Shown piece by piece: positions 24,389-32,620 of a DNA stretch of 64,000 nucleotides. The notes under the pieces were generated by a model. That model did no database searches. It was given only the letters and a program-made list of their open reading frames with translations, and was not told where the DNA came from. The translations under genes and the position numbers were made by a program. Source of the DNA: an uncultured Eggerthellaceae bacterium (lineage in GTDB: Bacteria; Actinomycetota; Coriobacteriia; Coriobacteriales; Eggerthellaceae); assembly GCA_958452575.1 (NCBI GenBank), contig CAUDUM010000005.1, positions 137,583 through 201,582 of the forward strand, in the 5' to 3' direction. The first letter of the stretch is position 1. Each line of letters starts with the position of its first letter.

Positions 24389-25429
24389 TTAGAATTCCGA
24401 GACGGAAAATGTCAGGGCAGATGGCTTGCGGTTTGAAGCGATGCGGCGAAAGTCGTCCTCCATCCGACGGCTGTATGGGATCCCGAAGCGTTTGAGCAAG
24501 CGACAGAACCCCTCTCGCTCCATTACGTCTTTGTACGAAAAGCGAACCACGGGCATTCCGTAGAACGTGAGGAGGGATTCTCGTTTCCGCTCGTCCTCCA
24601 GCACCCGCAGCGCCGATTTGCCGTTCCCCATGACAGGGTCTTCGTATTTCGCGGAGCCGTCGAACTCGCCGATCACGCGGGATCCGTCTATCCTCATCCA
24701 AAGAAAATCAACGCGGAACGACCTTCCTCTCTCGAGAGGGTGGGCGAGCACTGTTTGAAGTTCGGGCAAGGCGAATCCCGATTCGATCATCGTGGCACGC
24801 GCCAGCGATTCTCCGACGCTTTCACTTCGAGGATCGGCGTAGAGCATCGCCCTGATGGCGTGGCTTGTTCCTTGAAGATGACGTCCGCTCGATCGGAAAT
24901 AGGAGATAAGGGCTGCCCTTCCCAGCGGCCCGGATCTTAAAGCGCTGTCGCCGATGGCGACCGCCATCCTGAAATCCGAGCTTCTCATGCAATCGAGGAC
25001 CGTGCGGGCGAACGACGTCACGCGGACGCCTCTGAGATGCACCGGCTCATCTCCCTCCACGACATGCCTGCGCACTTGCTTCGTCGAGCCTATGCGTTGC
25101 GAGGAGGTCGTCGTTACGTGCATGGTCCCAAGATCGTCGAGCGATATCGGGAGACCGTGTATCGCGGCTGCGGAATTGAAGCAAAATGTCCACTCGGGAT
25201 GGATTTGCTGGACTGCCTGGAGCGTACGAATGGTCTTATCTCGTTTCGAGAGTCCCTCCCAGTGCCCTTTGCGTGCGTAAACGCCCGGAGCAGGTTTGAC
25301 GAGCTCGTGCTTTGCTACACGGTGCCGTGCGCTGCGCTGCAACGACGGGTCGCGCACGACGAGGAATCCGCCGTGCCGCTCGGAGCGGCAAAGCAGCGCT
25401 TCCAGGCGGCTGTTGGGTGCTCTGCCCAT
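24389..25429 (-). CDS. AbiEi-type winged-helix protein with DUF559 nuclease-like domain
   Basis: 346 residues. The N-terminal part (residues ~10-60: RHGGFLVVRDPSL... RHELVKPAPGVYARKG) looks like an AbiEi-type winged helix; the middle has FCFNSAAAIHGLPI and FARTVLDCMR. The C-terminal ~150 residues resemble DUF559, a PD-(D/E)XK nuclease-like fold, with SESVGESLARATM, RVDFLWMRIDGSRVIGEFDGSAKY and YGMPVVRFSYKDV. Such proteins are common in Actinobacteria, function unproven. No partner toxin gene is adjacent. It is bracketed by two nested inverted repeats. The start is open: an ATG at 25429, with no strong ribosome-binding site seen. Confidence 0.75.
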   Translation of the reverse strand: MGRAPNSRLEALLCRSERHGGFLVVRDPSLQRSARHRVAKHELVKPAPGVYARKGHWEGLSKRDKTIRTLQAVQQIHPEWTFCFNSAAAIHGLPISLDDLGTMHVTTTSSQRIGSTKQVRRHVVEGDEPVHLRGVRVTSFARTVLDCMRSSDFRMAVAIGDSALRSGPLGRAALISYFRSSGRHLQGTSHAIRAMLYADPRSESVGESLARATMIESGFALPELQTVLAHPLERGRSFRVDFLWMRIDGSRVIGEFDGSAKYEDPVMGNGKSALRVLEDERKRESLLTFYGMPVVRFSYKDVMEREGFCRLLKRFGIPYSRRMEDDFRRIASNRKPSALTFSVSEF

Positions 25430-25624
25430 ATGCGTCCTCTCGCTAATGGCGCGTTTGCGAGGGAGGCTATTGTCTCACGACCTATGTCGACGCGAGAAAA
25501 GCGTAAGGAAGCGGTGAACTGGCGAGCGCAGCTCCAACCTCGCCCGCTGCAAGCATTCGGCGTTGCAAGCCGCTCCGTCCGTCTTGCTGGAAAGGCAAGC
25601 GGAAGGAATGTGCTGGCATCGTGT

Positions 25625-25687
25625 CAAATCCTCGAAGGAAATGACAACTATACGCACTGTTTTGTTGTCATTCTTCTCGAGGATTTG
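25625..25687. repeat. Nested inverted repeat, right of the DUF559 gene
   Basis: Outer arms CAAATCCTCGA and TCGAGGATTTG; inner arms AATGACAAC (25640-25648) and GTTGTCATT (25664-25672) around a 15-base loop. It shares CAAATC-TCG outside and GACAAC/GTTGTC inside with the 24247-24311 element. Confidence 0.8.
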
Positions 25688-25770
25688 AAAATAGACCGCA
25701 GCTGGCTTTCTTCTTATCTCTTACGCGATCGAGCGCCCCGGAAATAGCGGAATCGTCGGCATCGCCGGAC

Positions 25771-25804
25771 TTTAAGACCATCTTTACACCGTGGCTCCTA
25801 TACT
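25771..25804 (+). promoter_or_regulatory. Promoter and possible KdpE site of the trk operon
   Basis: TATACT at 25799-25804 is a likely -10. Upstream, TTTAAGACC (25771) and TTTACACC (25783) form a direct repeat one helical turn apart. OmpR-class regulators such as KdpE bind such tandem repeats. The KdpE-like gene lies at the end of this operon; the link is inferred. Confidence 0.4.
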
Positions 25805-25894
25805 CGCCTTGTTGCGAGGGAAAGTATCGTCCTGTCGTCGTGGGCGGGGACGGTACCGGTTCGGTTGCGACGTTCGGCCGGAAGGGGAGGCGTC

Positions 25895-26314
25895 ATGGCG
25901 CTGGTCAAGCTCAAACGCGCGCTGGTGGTGGGATGCGGGGAGTTCGGCCTCGTCGTCTCCGACAAGCTGTCTTCCGCCGGTTGGTCGGTCATCGTGATCG
26001 ATCGGGATCCTTCCGCGTTCGCGGGCCTTTCGGCACGGTTCGGGGGCGAGTCCGTGGTTTCCGATGGTGCCGATGTGGCGGTGCTGGAGGAATGCGATAT
26101 AGCGAAGACGTCTCTGCTCGTCGCTTGCACCGAGCGCGATTCCGTGAACTACTTCATAAGCCGCGTCGCCAGCGAGGTCTACGGCGTGGAGCGCGTTTTC
26201 GCGCGCATCGAGGACGAGGATCTCATCGGGATGTTGGACGACAGCCCCATCGAGCCCATCTGCCCCCATGCCCTCTGCCTCGGCGAGTTCTGCCGCCTGT
26301 CCCGGATAGCGTGA
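25895..26314 (+). CDS. TrkA-type K+ channel regulatory subunit 1 (RCK-N)
   Basis: 139 residues, one RCK-N domain. The GxGxxG-like ALVVGCGEFGLVVSDKL binds NAD(H) or nucleotides; VIVIDRDPSAF and LVACTERDSVNYFISRVA complete the Rossmann fold. It is half the usual TrkA length and lacks the RCK-C domain. The ATG follows GGGGAGG. The second TrkA-like gene begins nine bases later, so they probably assemble into one gating ring for the downstream TrkH. Confidence 0.85.
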   Translation: MALVKLKRALVVGCGEFGLVVSDKLSSAGWSVIVIDRDPSAFAGLSARFGGESVVSDGADVAVLEECDIAKTSLLVACTERDSVNYFISRVASEVYGVERVFARIEDEDLIGMLDDSPIEPICPHALCLGEFCRLSRIA

Positions 26315-26323
26315 GGAGGGGTC

Positions 26324-26755
26324 ATGCGCGTTGCGATCGCAGGCGGGCGGTCCCGCACCGATTTTCTTGTCGAATCGCTTGTCGTCGACGGCAACGAGGT
26401 GGTCGTGATCAACGGCGACCGCACGTGGTGTGAGCACATGTCCGCGCGCCACGGCGTGCCGGTGGTGTGCGGCGACGCGACGAAGCGCTATGTGCTCGAT
26501 GATGCCGATATCGAAGGATTCGACCTGGTCATCGCTTTGTCGGACAGCGATGCGGACAACCTTGTCATCTGCCAGATGGCGCAGCGGTACTTCGATATCG
26601 AACGCCAGGTGTGCACCGTCAGCGATCCGCGCAACGTCGTCGTCTTCAAGAAGCTGGGCGTATCGTCGGTGATCAGCGCGACGTATACGGTTGCGCGGCT
26701 GATCGAGGAGGCGTCGTTCGGGGTGATGGGCAATGACGCGCACGGCAACGCCTAA
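26324..26755 (+). CDS. TrkA-type K+ channel regulatory subunit 2 (RCK-N)
   Basis: 143 residues, a second RCK-N domain: MRVAIAGGRSRTDFLVESLVVDGNEVVVING, GDATKRYVLDDADIEGFDLVIALSDSDADNLVICQMAQ. The Gly loop (AGGRSRTD) departs from GxGxxG, so this subunit may not bind NAD like its partner. It overlaps the trkH start by 23 bases, so translation is coupled. A heteromeric TrkA ring is the simple model. Confidence 0.85.
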   Translation: MRVAIAGGRSRTDFLVESLVVDGNEVVVINGDRTWCEHMSARHGVPVVCGDATKRYVLDDADIEGFDLVIALSDSDADNLVICQMAQRYFDIERQVCTVSDPRNVVVFKKLGVSSVISATYTVARLIEEASFGVMGNDAHGNA

Positions 26756-28238
26756 CGTCCACCGCAACAGCGCCCATGCGGTTGCGGGATATGCGGGGTT
26801 GGCGCTTGTCGCTTTGGGGGCGGCGCTGCTCGTGCCTCTTGCCGTCCTGCCGTTCTATCCGCACGAGACGGGGTTTGCCCCCAACTTCATCTTCCCCGGC
26901 GTGTGCGCGATGCTCATCGGCTACTTGATCTACTTTTTCGGCGCGCGCGATGCGGCGGCGCTGACGCTCTCCCGTGCGGAGGCGGCGGGCGTCACCGTGA
27001 TCATCTGGGTTTCGGCCATCATCGTCTTCGCCATTCCGCTGGTGCTCTCGGGCGTGCTGACGATCCCCCAGGCGATATTCGAGGCCACCAGCGGCCTCAC
27101 CACGACGGGGTTGTCCGTGGTGGACGTGGCGGCATGCCCCAAGATCGTGCTCATGCACCGCGGCATGATGCACTACATGGGCGGCGTCGGTTTGATCCTG
27201 GTCCTCACCTGCATCGTCAGCGATTCGCATGGCCTTAAGATGTACAACGCCGAGGGCCACACCGAACGCCTGCTGTCCAGCACGGCGGGGTCCGCGCGCA
27301 TGGTGCTCGTCCTTTACACGGGGATCATCGCGATCGGCGCCGTCGCGTACGTCATCGCCGGGATGCCGGTCTTCGATGCCGTCAACATCTCGATCTCGGC
27401 GGTGTCGACGGGCGGATTCGCCGTCCGGCCCGACTCCCTGGCATCCTACGGCAGCTTTGCCATCGAGCTCATCACCATCATCTTGATGATGGCGGGTGCG
27501 ACGAACTTCCTGCTGAACTTCATGCTGCTGCAGGGGCGGTTCCGCGCGTTCGCGCGCCATGCCGAAACCGCCGCCTTCCTGGGGGTCATCATCGCCGCGA
27601 CGGCGGTGATCGCGGCGCTGCTGTTCGAGAGCGGGATGGAGCCGACCGTTCCCGAAGCGCTGCGCGTGGGGTTGTTCCAAACCGTGTCGGTCATGACGTC
27701 GACGGGGTTGCAGACCATCCCCGATTTCGGGCAGCTCATTCCCAGCATCCTGTATGTGCTGGTGTTCCTTATGATCGTCGGCGGCGAGGCGGGATCGACC
27801 TCCGGCGGCATCAAGGTGTATCGACTGGTCGTGTACTCAAAGGGCCTTCTGTGGGCTCTGCGCGATCATTTCGGCCATCGCAGGCGGGTGTACAGCAACA
27901 AGATCAACCGTTTCGGCAAGCGCATCGAATGCCGCCCCGAAGAGGTGTCGCATGTGCAGACGTTCGTCGGAGTGTACGTGGGGCTGCTCGTGATCTGCGG
28001 GTTCGTGTTCGCGCTGTTCGGCGCATCGGTGGGGGATGCCGTGTTCGAGGCGGCGTCGTGTCTGGGCAACACCGGCATCGGCGTGGGGTTCCTGCACGCC
28101 GAATCGTCCCCGGCGGTGCTGATCATCGCTTCTGCTGCTATGCTGTTCGGGCGTCTTGAGATATTCCCCCTCATCTTTGGGATGGGATGGATGCTCCAGG
28201 CTGTCAAAGAGGAGGTGCGCTATGCCGTTCACCATTGA
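26733..28238 (+). CDS. trkH: TrkH/KtrB-type potassium transporter
   Basis: 501 residues, about ten membrane helices with four pore loops: TSGLTTTGLS, ISAVSTGGFA, VMTSTGLQTI and SCLGNTGIGVGF, the Trk selectivity-filter series. It takes up K+ (or Na+ with K+). It is the third gene of the trkA-trkA-trkH-kdpD-kdpE operon. The start overlaps the preceding gene and its own stop overlaps the kinase start at 28222. Regulation by the neighbouring two-component system is inferred. Confidence 0.93.
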   Translation: MTRTATPNVHRNSAHAVAGYAGLALVALGAALLVPLAVLPFYPHETGFAPNFIFPGVCAMLIGYLIYFFGARDAAALTLSRAEAAGVTVIIWVSAIIVFAIPLVLSGVLTIPQAIFEATSGLTTTGLSVVDVAACPKIVLMHRGMMHYMGGVGLILVLTCIVSDSHGLKMYNAEGHTERLLSSTAGSARMVLVLYTGIIAIGAVAYVIAGMPVFDAVNISISAVSTGGFAVRPDSLASYGSFAIELITIILMMAGATNFLLNFMLLQGRFRAFARHAETAAFLGVIIAATAVIAALLFESGMEPTVPEALRVGLFQTVSVMTSTGLQTIPDFGQLIPSILYVLVFLMIVGGEAGSTSGGIKVYRLVVYSKGLLWALRDHFGHRRRVYSNKINRFGKRIECRPEEVSHVQTFVGVYVGLLVICGFVFALFGASVGDAVFEAASCLGNTGIGVGFLHAESSPAVLIIASAAMLFGRLEIFPLIFGMGWMLQAVKEEVRYAVHH

Positions 28239-29958
28239 TGCGATGCGGGCCGCCGGATCGCCCGGGACCGCCGTTTCGGCGGCGCGCCGAGGTCCGCTCG
28301 CCCTGCGCAACCTCGGCATCGTGGCGTTGCTGTTCGCCGCGGGGATCGCCATGTCGTTTGGCTTCTCCCTGGTGGGGCTCGAGCCCGAGGCAAGCTTTCT
28401 GCTGTTCATCGTGGGGATCCTCATCGCCTCGCTCGAGACCGACTCGGGGCTGTGGGGGATCGTGCTGGGCGTCATGTACCTGCTGGTGTACGACCTGTTC
28501 TTCGCGCTGCCCCATCTCTCGCTTTTGATCTTCAACTGGACCGATGCGGTGACGCTGGTCATCTTCGCCGTGGTGGCGCTCATCACCGGCGCGCTCACCA
28601 ACCGCATGAAGCAGCAGGTCGAGATCGCCGAGCGCAACGCGCTGGTGCTGCGTCGGCTCAACAAGATCAGCGCCGGTTTGATCGACAGCACCTCCGCCGA
28701 AGGCGCTTGCGCGTTCGCCTCCGACGCGCTCTGCCGTGTTCTGGGACGCGAGGTGTCGATCTCGCTCGGCAGGCCCGATGGCGACGGAGCGTCGCTCGAA
28801 TGCTTTGAGCAGGGATACCAGACCGGCGCGGGTGCCGGCGGTCCCGCCGACTGCACGACCCTCTATGTGCCCCTTGCCGCAAAAGCCCATGTGTATGGCG
28901 TGGTGACCATCGACTGCAGCGAAGGCGGCCTTGACAAGGCGGGTCGCTCGTTTCTGGACTCGGCCATCAAGCAGACCGTCATCGCGGTCGAGCGCAACAA
29001 TCTGGAGGAGCATGCGCGCGCCGACGAGCTCAAGATCGAGCGGGAGCGCTTCAAGACCACGTTGCTGCGCAGCGTATCCCATGATCTGCGCACGCCGCTT
29101 GCGAGCATCCAGGGCAACGCCGAGTTCCTAAAGGACAATTGCGGTCAGGTGGGCGATGCCGAGCGCGAGGCACTGCTGTCATCGATGGCGTCCGACGCGC
29201 GGTGGCTCGCCGAGATGATCGACAATCTTTTGGGCATGACGCGCGTGCAGGACGAGGACGTCCCCCTCGACTTTCAGCCGGAGGTCGTCGACGACATCAT
29301 CGGCGACGCGGTGATGCACGAGATGCCCTACCGCGAAGGGCACGAGATCACGGTGAAGCCGCCCGACGATGTGGTGCTAGTCCCCATGGACGGCAAGCTC
29401 ATCAGGCAGGTGCTCATCAACCTCATCGACAACGCCATCAAGCACTCCGCCCCTCAGGCGCGCATCGTCGTTTCGTCAGAGGTCCGCGACGGCAAGGCGG
29501 TGTTCAGGGTCGCCGACAGCGATGGAGGCATAGCGCCCGACATGTTGGGCAAGGTGTTCTCGCGATTCGTTTCGGAAGGCGCGGGGTCCGGCAGGAAAAG
29601 CGGCATCGGCCTGGGGTTGAGCATCTGCCAGGCGATCGTCGAGGCGCATGGGGGAGGCATCGGCGCTCGCAACAACGACGAGGGCGGCGCCACCTTCGAG
29701 TTCTGGCTTCCCCTGGAGCGCCCGGCTGACGAGGCGGCAGCGGACGCGGGGCTTGCGGCGGAGTCGGAATCGCCGACGGGCACGGAACTGGCGGAGGAAT
29801 CGGAATCGCCGACGGGCACGGAGCTGGCGGAGGAATCGGAATCGCTGACGGGCGCGAGGCTGGCGGTGGAGCCGGAGCTTGGGCGGCTGCAGCCGCAGGA
29901 CCCGCAGCGGCCCGATTCGGAGCCGACAGCGGGAGAGGGGGCGCAAGATGGCCGATGA
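28222..29958 (+). CDS. KdpD-type sensor histidine kinase lacking the N-terminal KdpD/USP domains
   Basis: 578 residues. DUF4118 with four membrane helices (~residues 30-125), a GAF-like segment, then HisKA with His287 (LLRSVSHDLRTPLASI) and a HATPase (INLIDNAIKHS, GIGLGLSICQAIVEAHGG). The G1 motif reads DSDGGI in place of DxGPGI. The N-terminal KdpD and USP modules of E. coli KdpD are missing. The C-terminal ~70 residues are an acidic repeat tail (AEESESPTGTEL). It overlaps trkH and kdpE, so it is part of the potassium operon. It probably senses K+ or osmotic state and phosphorylates the KdpE-like regulator. Confidence 0.9.
   Translation: MPFTIDAMRAAGSPGTAVSAARRGPLALRNLGIVALLFAAGIAMSFGFSLVGLEPEASFLLFIVGILIASLETDSGLWGIVLGVMYLLVYDLFFALPHLSLLIFNWTDAVTLVIFAVVALITGALTNRMKQQVEIAERNALVLRRLNKISAGLIDSTSAEGACAFASDALCRVLGREVSISLGRPDGDGASLECFEQGYQTGAGAGGPADCTTLYVPLAAKAHVYGVVTIDCSEGGLDKAGRSFLDSAIKQTVIAVERNNLEEHARADELKIERERFKTTLLRSVSHDLRTPLASIQGNAEFLKDNCGQVGDAEREALLSSMASDARWLAEMIDNLLGMTRVQDEDVPLDFQPEVVDDIIGDAVMHEMPYREGHEITVKPPDDVVLVPMDGKLIRQVLINLIDNAIKHSAPQARIVVSSEVRDGKAVFRVADSDGGIAPDMLGKVFSRFVSEGAGSGRKSGIGLGLSICQAIVEAHGGGIGARNNDEGGATFEFWLPLERPADEAAADAGLAAESESPTGTELAEESESPTGTELAEESESLTGARLAVEPELGRLQPQDPQRPDSEPTAGEGAQDGR
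29755..29862 (+). repeat. Three 36-bp coding repeats in the kinase tail
   Basis: Units 29755-29790, 29791-29826 and 29827-29862 encode AAESESPTGTEL, AEESESPTGTEL and AEESESLTGARL; a decayed fourth follows. The tract lies in a disordered acidic tail after the HATPase domain. Confidence 0.85.
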
Positions 29959-30640
29959 GATCCTGGTCGTTGAGGATGACGACAGCATCCGCCGCCTTCT
30001 GCGCATCTCGCTCAAAACCGAGGGATATCGCGTGAGCGAGGCCAAGTCCGCGACGGTCGCCCTGTCGCTGTTCGAGGCGAACGCGCCCGTGCTGGTCCTG
30101 CTCGACCTGGGGCTTCCCGACCGTGACGGGATGGAGGTGCTGGCCGGCATCCGCTCGCGCGGGACGACCCCGGTGATCGTGGTGACCGCGCGATCCCAGG
30201 ACGATCAGAAAGTGGCCGCGCTTGACGCGGGGGCGGACGACTATGTGGTGAAGCCCTTCAGCATGGCGGAGCTCTTCGCGCGCATCCGCGTGGCGCTGCG
30301 TCACAGGGCGGATTCCCGCCGGCAGGACGACGAGCCCCGCCTCTATTCGGTCGACGGGCTGGAGATCGACGACGAGACGCGGACGGTGCGGCTCGACGGC
30401 GCTGCGGTGCACCTCACACCCTACGAGTACGGGATGCTCGTGGTGATGGTGCGAAACCGCGGCAAGGCGCTCACGCACCGTTTCATCCAACGGGAGGTGT
30501 GGGGCCACGACGCCTCCGACGGCTACCGGACGCTTCGCGTGATCATGGCGTCGCTGCGTCGCAAGCTGGGCGACAAGCCTGCCGCGCCGCGCTTCATCGC
30601 GACCGAGGTGGGCGTCGGCTACCGGTTCATCGGGGAGTAG
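29948..30640 (+). CDS. kdpE: KdpE-type response regulator
   Basis: 230 residues. The receiver domain carries Asp53 (VLLDLGLPDRDG), acidic residues EDD near residue 10, and the Thr/Lys pair (VTARS; VKPFS). The C-terminal winged helix (HLTPYEYGMLVVMVRNRGKALTHRFIQREVWG) is of OmpR/KdpE class. The start overlaps the kinase stop by 11 bases. No kdpFABC pump genes are present nearby, so this pair likely regulates the Trk system itself. A long hairpin follows. Confidence 0.92.
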   Translation: MADEILVVEDDDSIRRLLRISLKTEGYRVSEAKSATVALSLFEANAPVLVLLDLGLPDRDGMEVLAGIRSRGTTPVIVVTARSQDDQKVAALDAGADDYVVKPFSMAELFARIRVALRHRADSRRQDDEPRLYSVDGLEIDDETRTVRLDGAAVHLTPYEYGMLVVMVRNRGKALTHRFIQREVWGHDASDGYRTLRVIMASLRRKLGDKPAAPRFIATEVGVGYRFIGE

Positions 30641-30708
30641 CCGCCAGGGCGGTGCACCTCCGCCAGGGTGCCGGCTCCGTCCGTTCGGCGCATCGCTCGG
30701 AAAACAAA

Positions 30709-30771
30709 GCGGTCCTCGACCGAAATGCGGAATTCCGGACCCGGTTATTCCGCACCTCGGTCGAGGACCGC
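30709..30771. terminator. Long hairpin (CGACCGAAATGCG element, copy 2)
   Basis: 25-bp arms (30709-30733 and 30747-30771, two mismatches) sit between convergent kdpE and the CmpB-type gene. The arm core CGACCGAAATGCG is shared with the hairpin at 7610-7670. No T run on either side. Confidence 0.65.
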
Positions 30772-30799
30772 CCCGTGTGCCGCTTGAGAGGCGCCCCGC

Positions 30800-32401
30800 C
30801 TAACCAGCCTCCACGCTCGTCACGTCCACGCCGCCGGCGTCGGCGACCGCCAGGAAGTCGGGCACCACAACGTTGATGCAGTACAGTGAGAACACGATCG
30901 CAAAGAACACGATCACCACGATGAACACCACGTTGGCCACGTTGTTGGGCAGCTTGCCCATGAGCTTTTCCAGGCCGGGGTAGATGATCCAGGTCATGAG
31001 CGTGGCCACGGCGCCGAATGCCAGCGAGTTCTGCAGGCAGATCTGGCCCATGAAGTTGCAGAACATGTTGCTGTAGTCCCACAGCGGATACACGCCGTCG
31101 ACCGGCTGGTTCTGCAGCAGGCCCAACGCCAGCTCGATCGCCGAACACACCAGCGTGTTCACGATGAAGCTCGCCACGACCGGACCCCAGCCGTTGTGGA
31201 TCTTGCGCTGCAGCACGTTCTTGATGGGGTAGAGGATCAGCGCGCATGCCACGGTGCCGAAGCCGTAGACGGGGAAGGGATAGAGCCAGTCGCTCCAGAT
31301 CTGCGAGTTGGGGTCGTAGATGCCAGGCACGATGCCGTATTTGATGAGCAGGCAAAACGCCGCTTCCATCCAATGCCCCACGATGCTGAACAGGCAAAAG
31401 TAGATGATGATGCTGCGCCAGAACGCCCACGTGCGCGGGTTGTAGAACGATTTTTTGGCATCATCGAGGCGCTGTTCGACGCGCTCGACGGAGAACGGCT
31501 GGGTGAGCACCGCCTGCACGCGGCGGGAGGTGGAGAAGTAGATCAGCACGATGATGTCGCCCATGCACAAGAACAGCTGCGCGCTGGGGTCGAACACGCC
31601 GGTGACGAGGTGATAGCCGGTGCCGACCACGATGTTGAACGTGGACAGTCCCATGGCCACCCAGCGCGTGGAGCGGTAGCGCTGCCACAGGAACCAGAAC
31701 AGCACGCCGTCGGCGATCACGTTGAACAGGTTGAGAAATTCGTTGAAGTCGAGCTCGTAGTTGCCCTTGATGAGCGTGGTGAGGTAAAGCACCGAAAAGA
31801 CGATGTTGAGGACGAAGAACACCTGCAGCACGCGCATGAAGCCGAGCTTGCGGGGATTGAAGCCGTCTGCGTACTCGTCGCCGTCGGGGCCGAGCGGCGC
31901 GCCTTCCGCCACGTCCTCGCGGCCGAGGCGGATGCTGTAGGCCAGGTAGACGCCGAGCGCGGGGAAGATGAACGACAGGATGCCGACCGTGATCGTGGTC
32001 GCGTCGAGTCCCGTCGTCGACGCCAGGGCGAACAGGTCGGATGCGGCGAGCAGCAGACCCAAGGTCGCGACCACCATGAACGGCACGATCTTGCGCGGGT
32101 TCTTGGCGCCGCGTCTGCCCAGAATGCCGATGACGATGTAGACGATGCCGATGAAGACGAACAGGGCTCCGAGCATGCCGAGCAACACCGCCGCGGTGGC
32201 GAACTGCGATCCGTCGAAGCCCGCGTCAAGGCCGTCGGTGGTGGTCAGTTGGAAGTTGAGCTCGAGCGTCGTCCCCGACGGGATCTGCGACATGAGGTCG
32301 GCGGACAGTCCGATCAAGACGCACGCGAACGCGAACACCACGATGCCGAAGGCTATGGTGATCCACGAGAGGATCGAAAGCGCTTTTCTCCGAGGCGACA
32401 T
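30800..32401 (-). CDS. Multi-helix membrane protein: MTGSQK-like module fused to a CmpB-type permease domain
   Basis: 533 residues. Residues ~1-155 match the four-helix proteins at 15144 and 15704: ALSILSWITIAFGIVVF at the start and VYIVIGILGRRGAKNPRKIVPFM in the middle. A middle helical part follows. The C-terminal ~190 residues resemble the putative ABC permease family CmpB (WAFWRSIIIYFCLFSIVGHWMEAAFCLL, NGWGPVVASFIVNTLVCSAIEL, YSNMFCNFMGQICLQNSLAFG). No ATPase partner gene is adjacent. The ATG follows a GAAAGGAACC. Function unknown. Confidence 0.75.
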   Translation of the reverse strand: MSPRRKALSILSWITIAFGIVVFAFACVLIGLSADLMSQIPSGTTLELNFQLTTTDGLDAGFDGSQFATAAVLLGMLGALFVFIGIVYIVIGILGRRGAKNPRKIVPFMVVATLGLLLAASDLFALASTTGLDATTITVGILSFIFPALGVYLAYSIRLGREDVAEGAPLGPDGDEYADGFNPRKLGFMRVLQVFFVLNIVFSVLYLTTLIKGNYELDFNEFLNLFNVIADGVLFWFLWQRYRSTRWVAMGLSTFNIVVGTGYHLVTGVFDPSAQLFLCMGDIIVLIYFSTSRRVQAVLTQPFSVERVEQRLDDAKKSFYNPRTWAFWRSIIIYFCLFSIVGHWMEAAFCLLIKYGIVPGIYDPNSQIWSDWLYPFPVYGFGTVACALILYPIKNVLQRKIHNGWGPVVASFIVNTLVCSAIELALGLLQNQPVDGVYPLWDYSNMFCNFMGQICLQNSLAFGAVATLMTWIIYPGLEKLMGKLPNNVANVVFIVVIVFFAIVFSLYCINVVVPDFLAVADAGGVDVTSVEAG

Positions 32402-32620
32402 AAGGTTCCTTTCAGGATTGTATGTGTCCCCACATTTTGCCGCATGATCTGCGCGAGGGCAATCGTCCCTTTCTGGGATCGGGCGCGCTTCGTCAGGTTG
32501 GGAAGCGCGTGACCCCGTGCGAGGGTTAACGATGATTTGCCGCTCCCGGAAGATACCCTCCCTTTGCCGTCCGTTCTGCTATGCTCGCCATCGTAGGATC
32601 GATGCGAGAGGGGCGGCGGC

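Larger units (their letters stand above)
25430..25894. other. Long non-coding gap upstream of the trkA genes
   Basis: 465 bases. It holds the second nested repeat (25625-25687) and the promoter region of the potassium operon (25771-25804). The DUF559 promoter must lie at 25430-25620 on the minus strand, but I found no good match. No gene with ribosome-binding support was seen. Confidence 0.5.

Noticed and set aside
25430..25894. Small genes in the DUF559-trkA gap
   Set aside because: Frames here lack ribosome-binding sites and overlap structured repeats. I could not support any of them.
29755..29862. CRISPR-like direct repeats
   Set aside because: The 36-bp units are contiguous without spacers and are inside a reading frame, so they are coding repeats.
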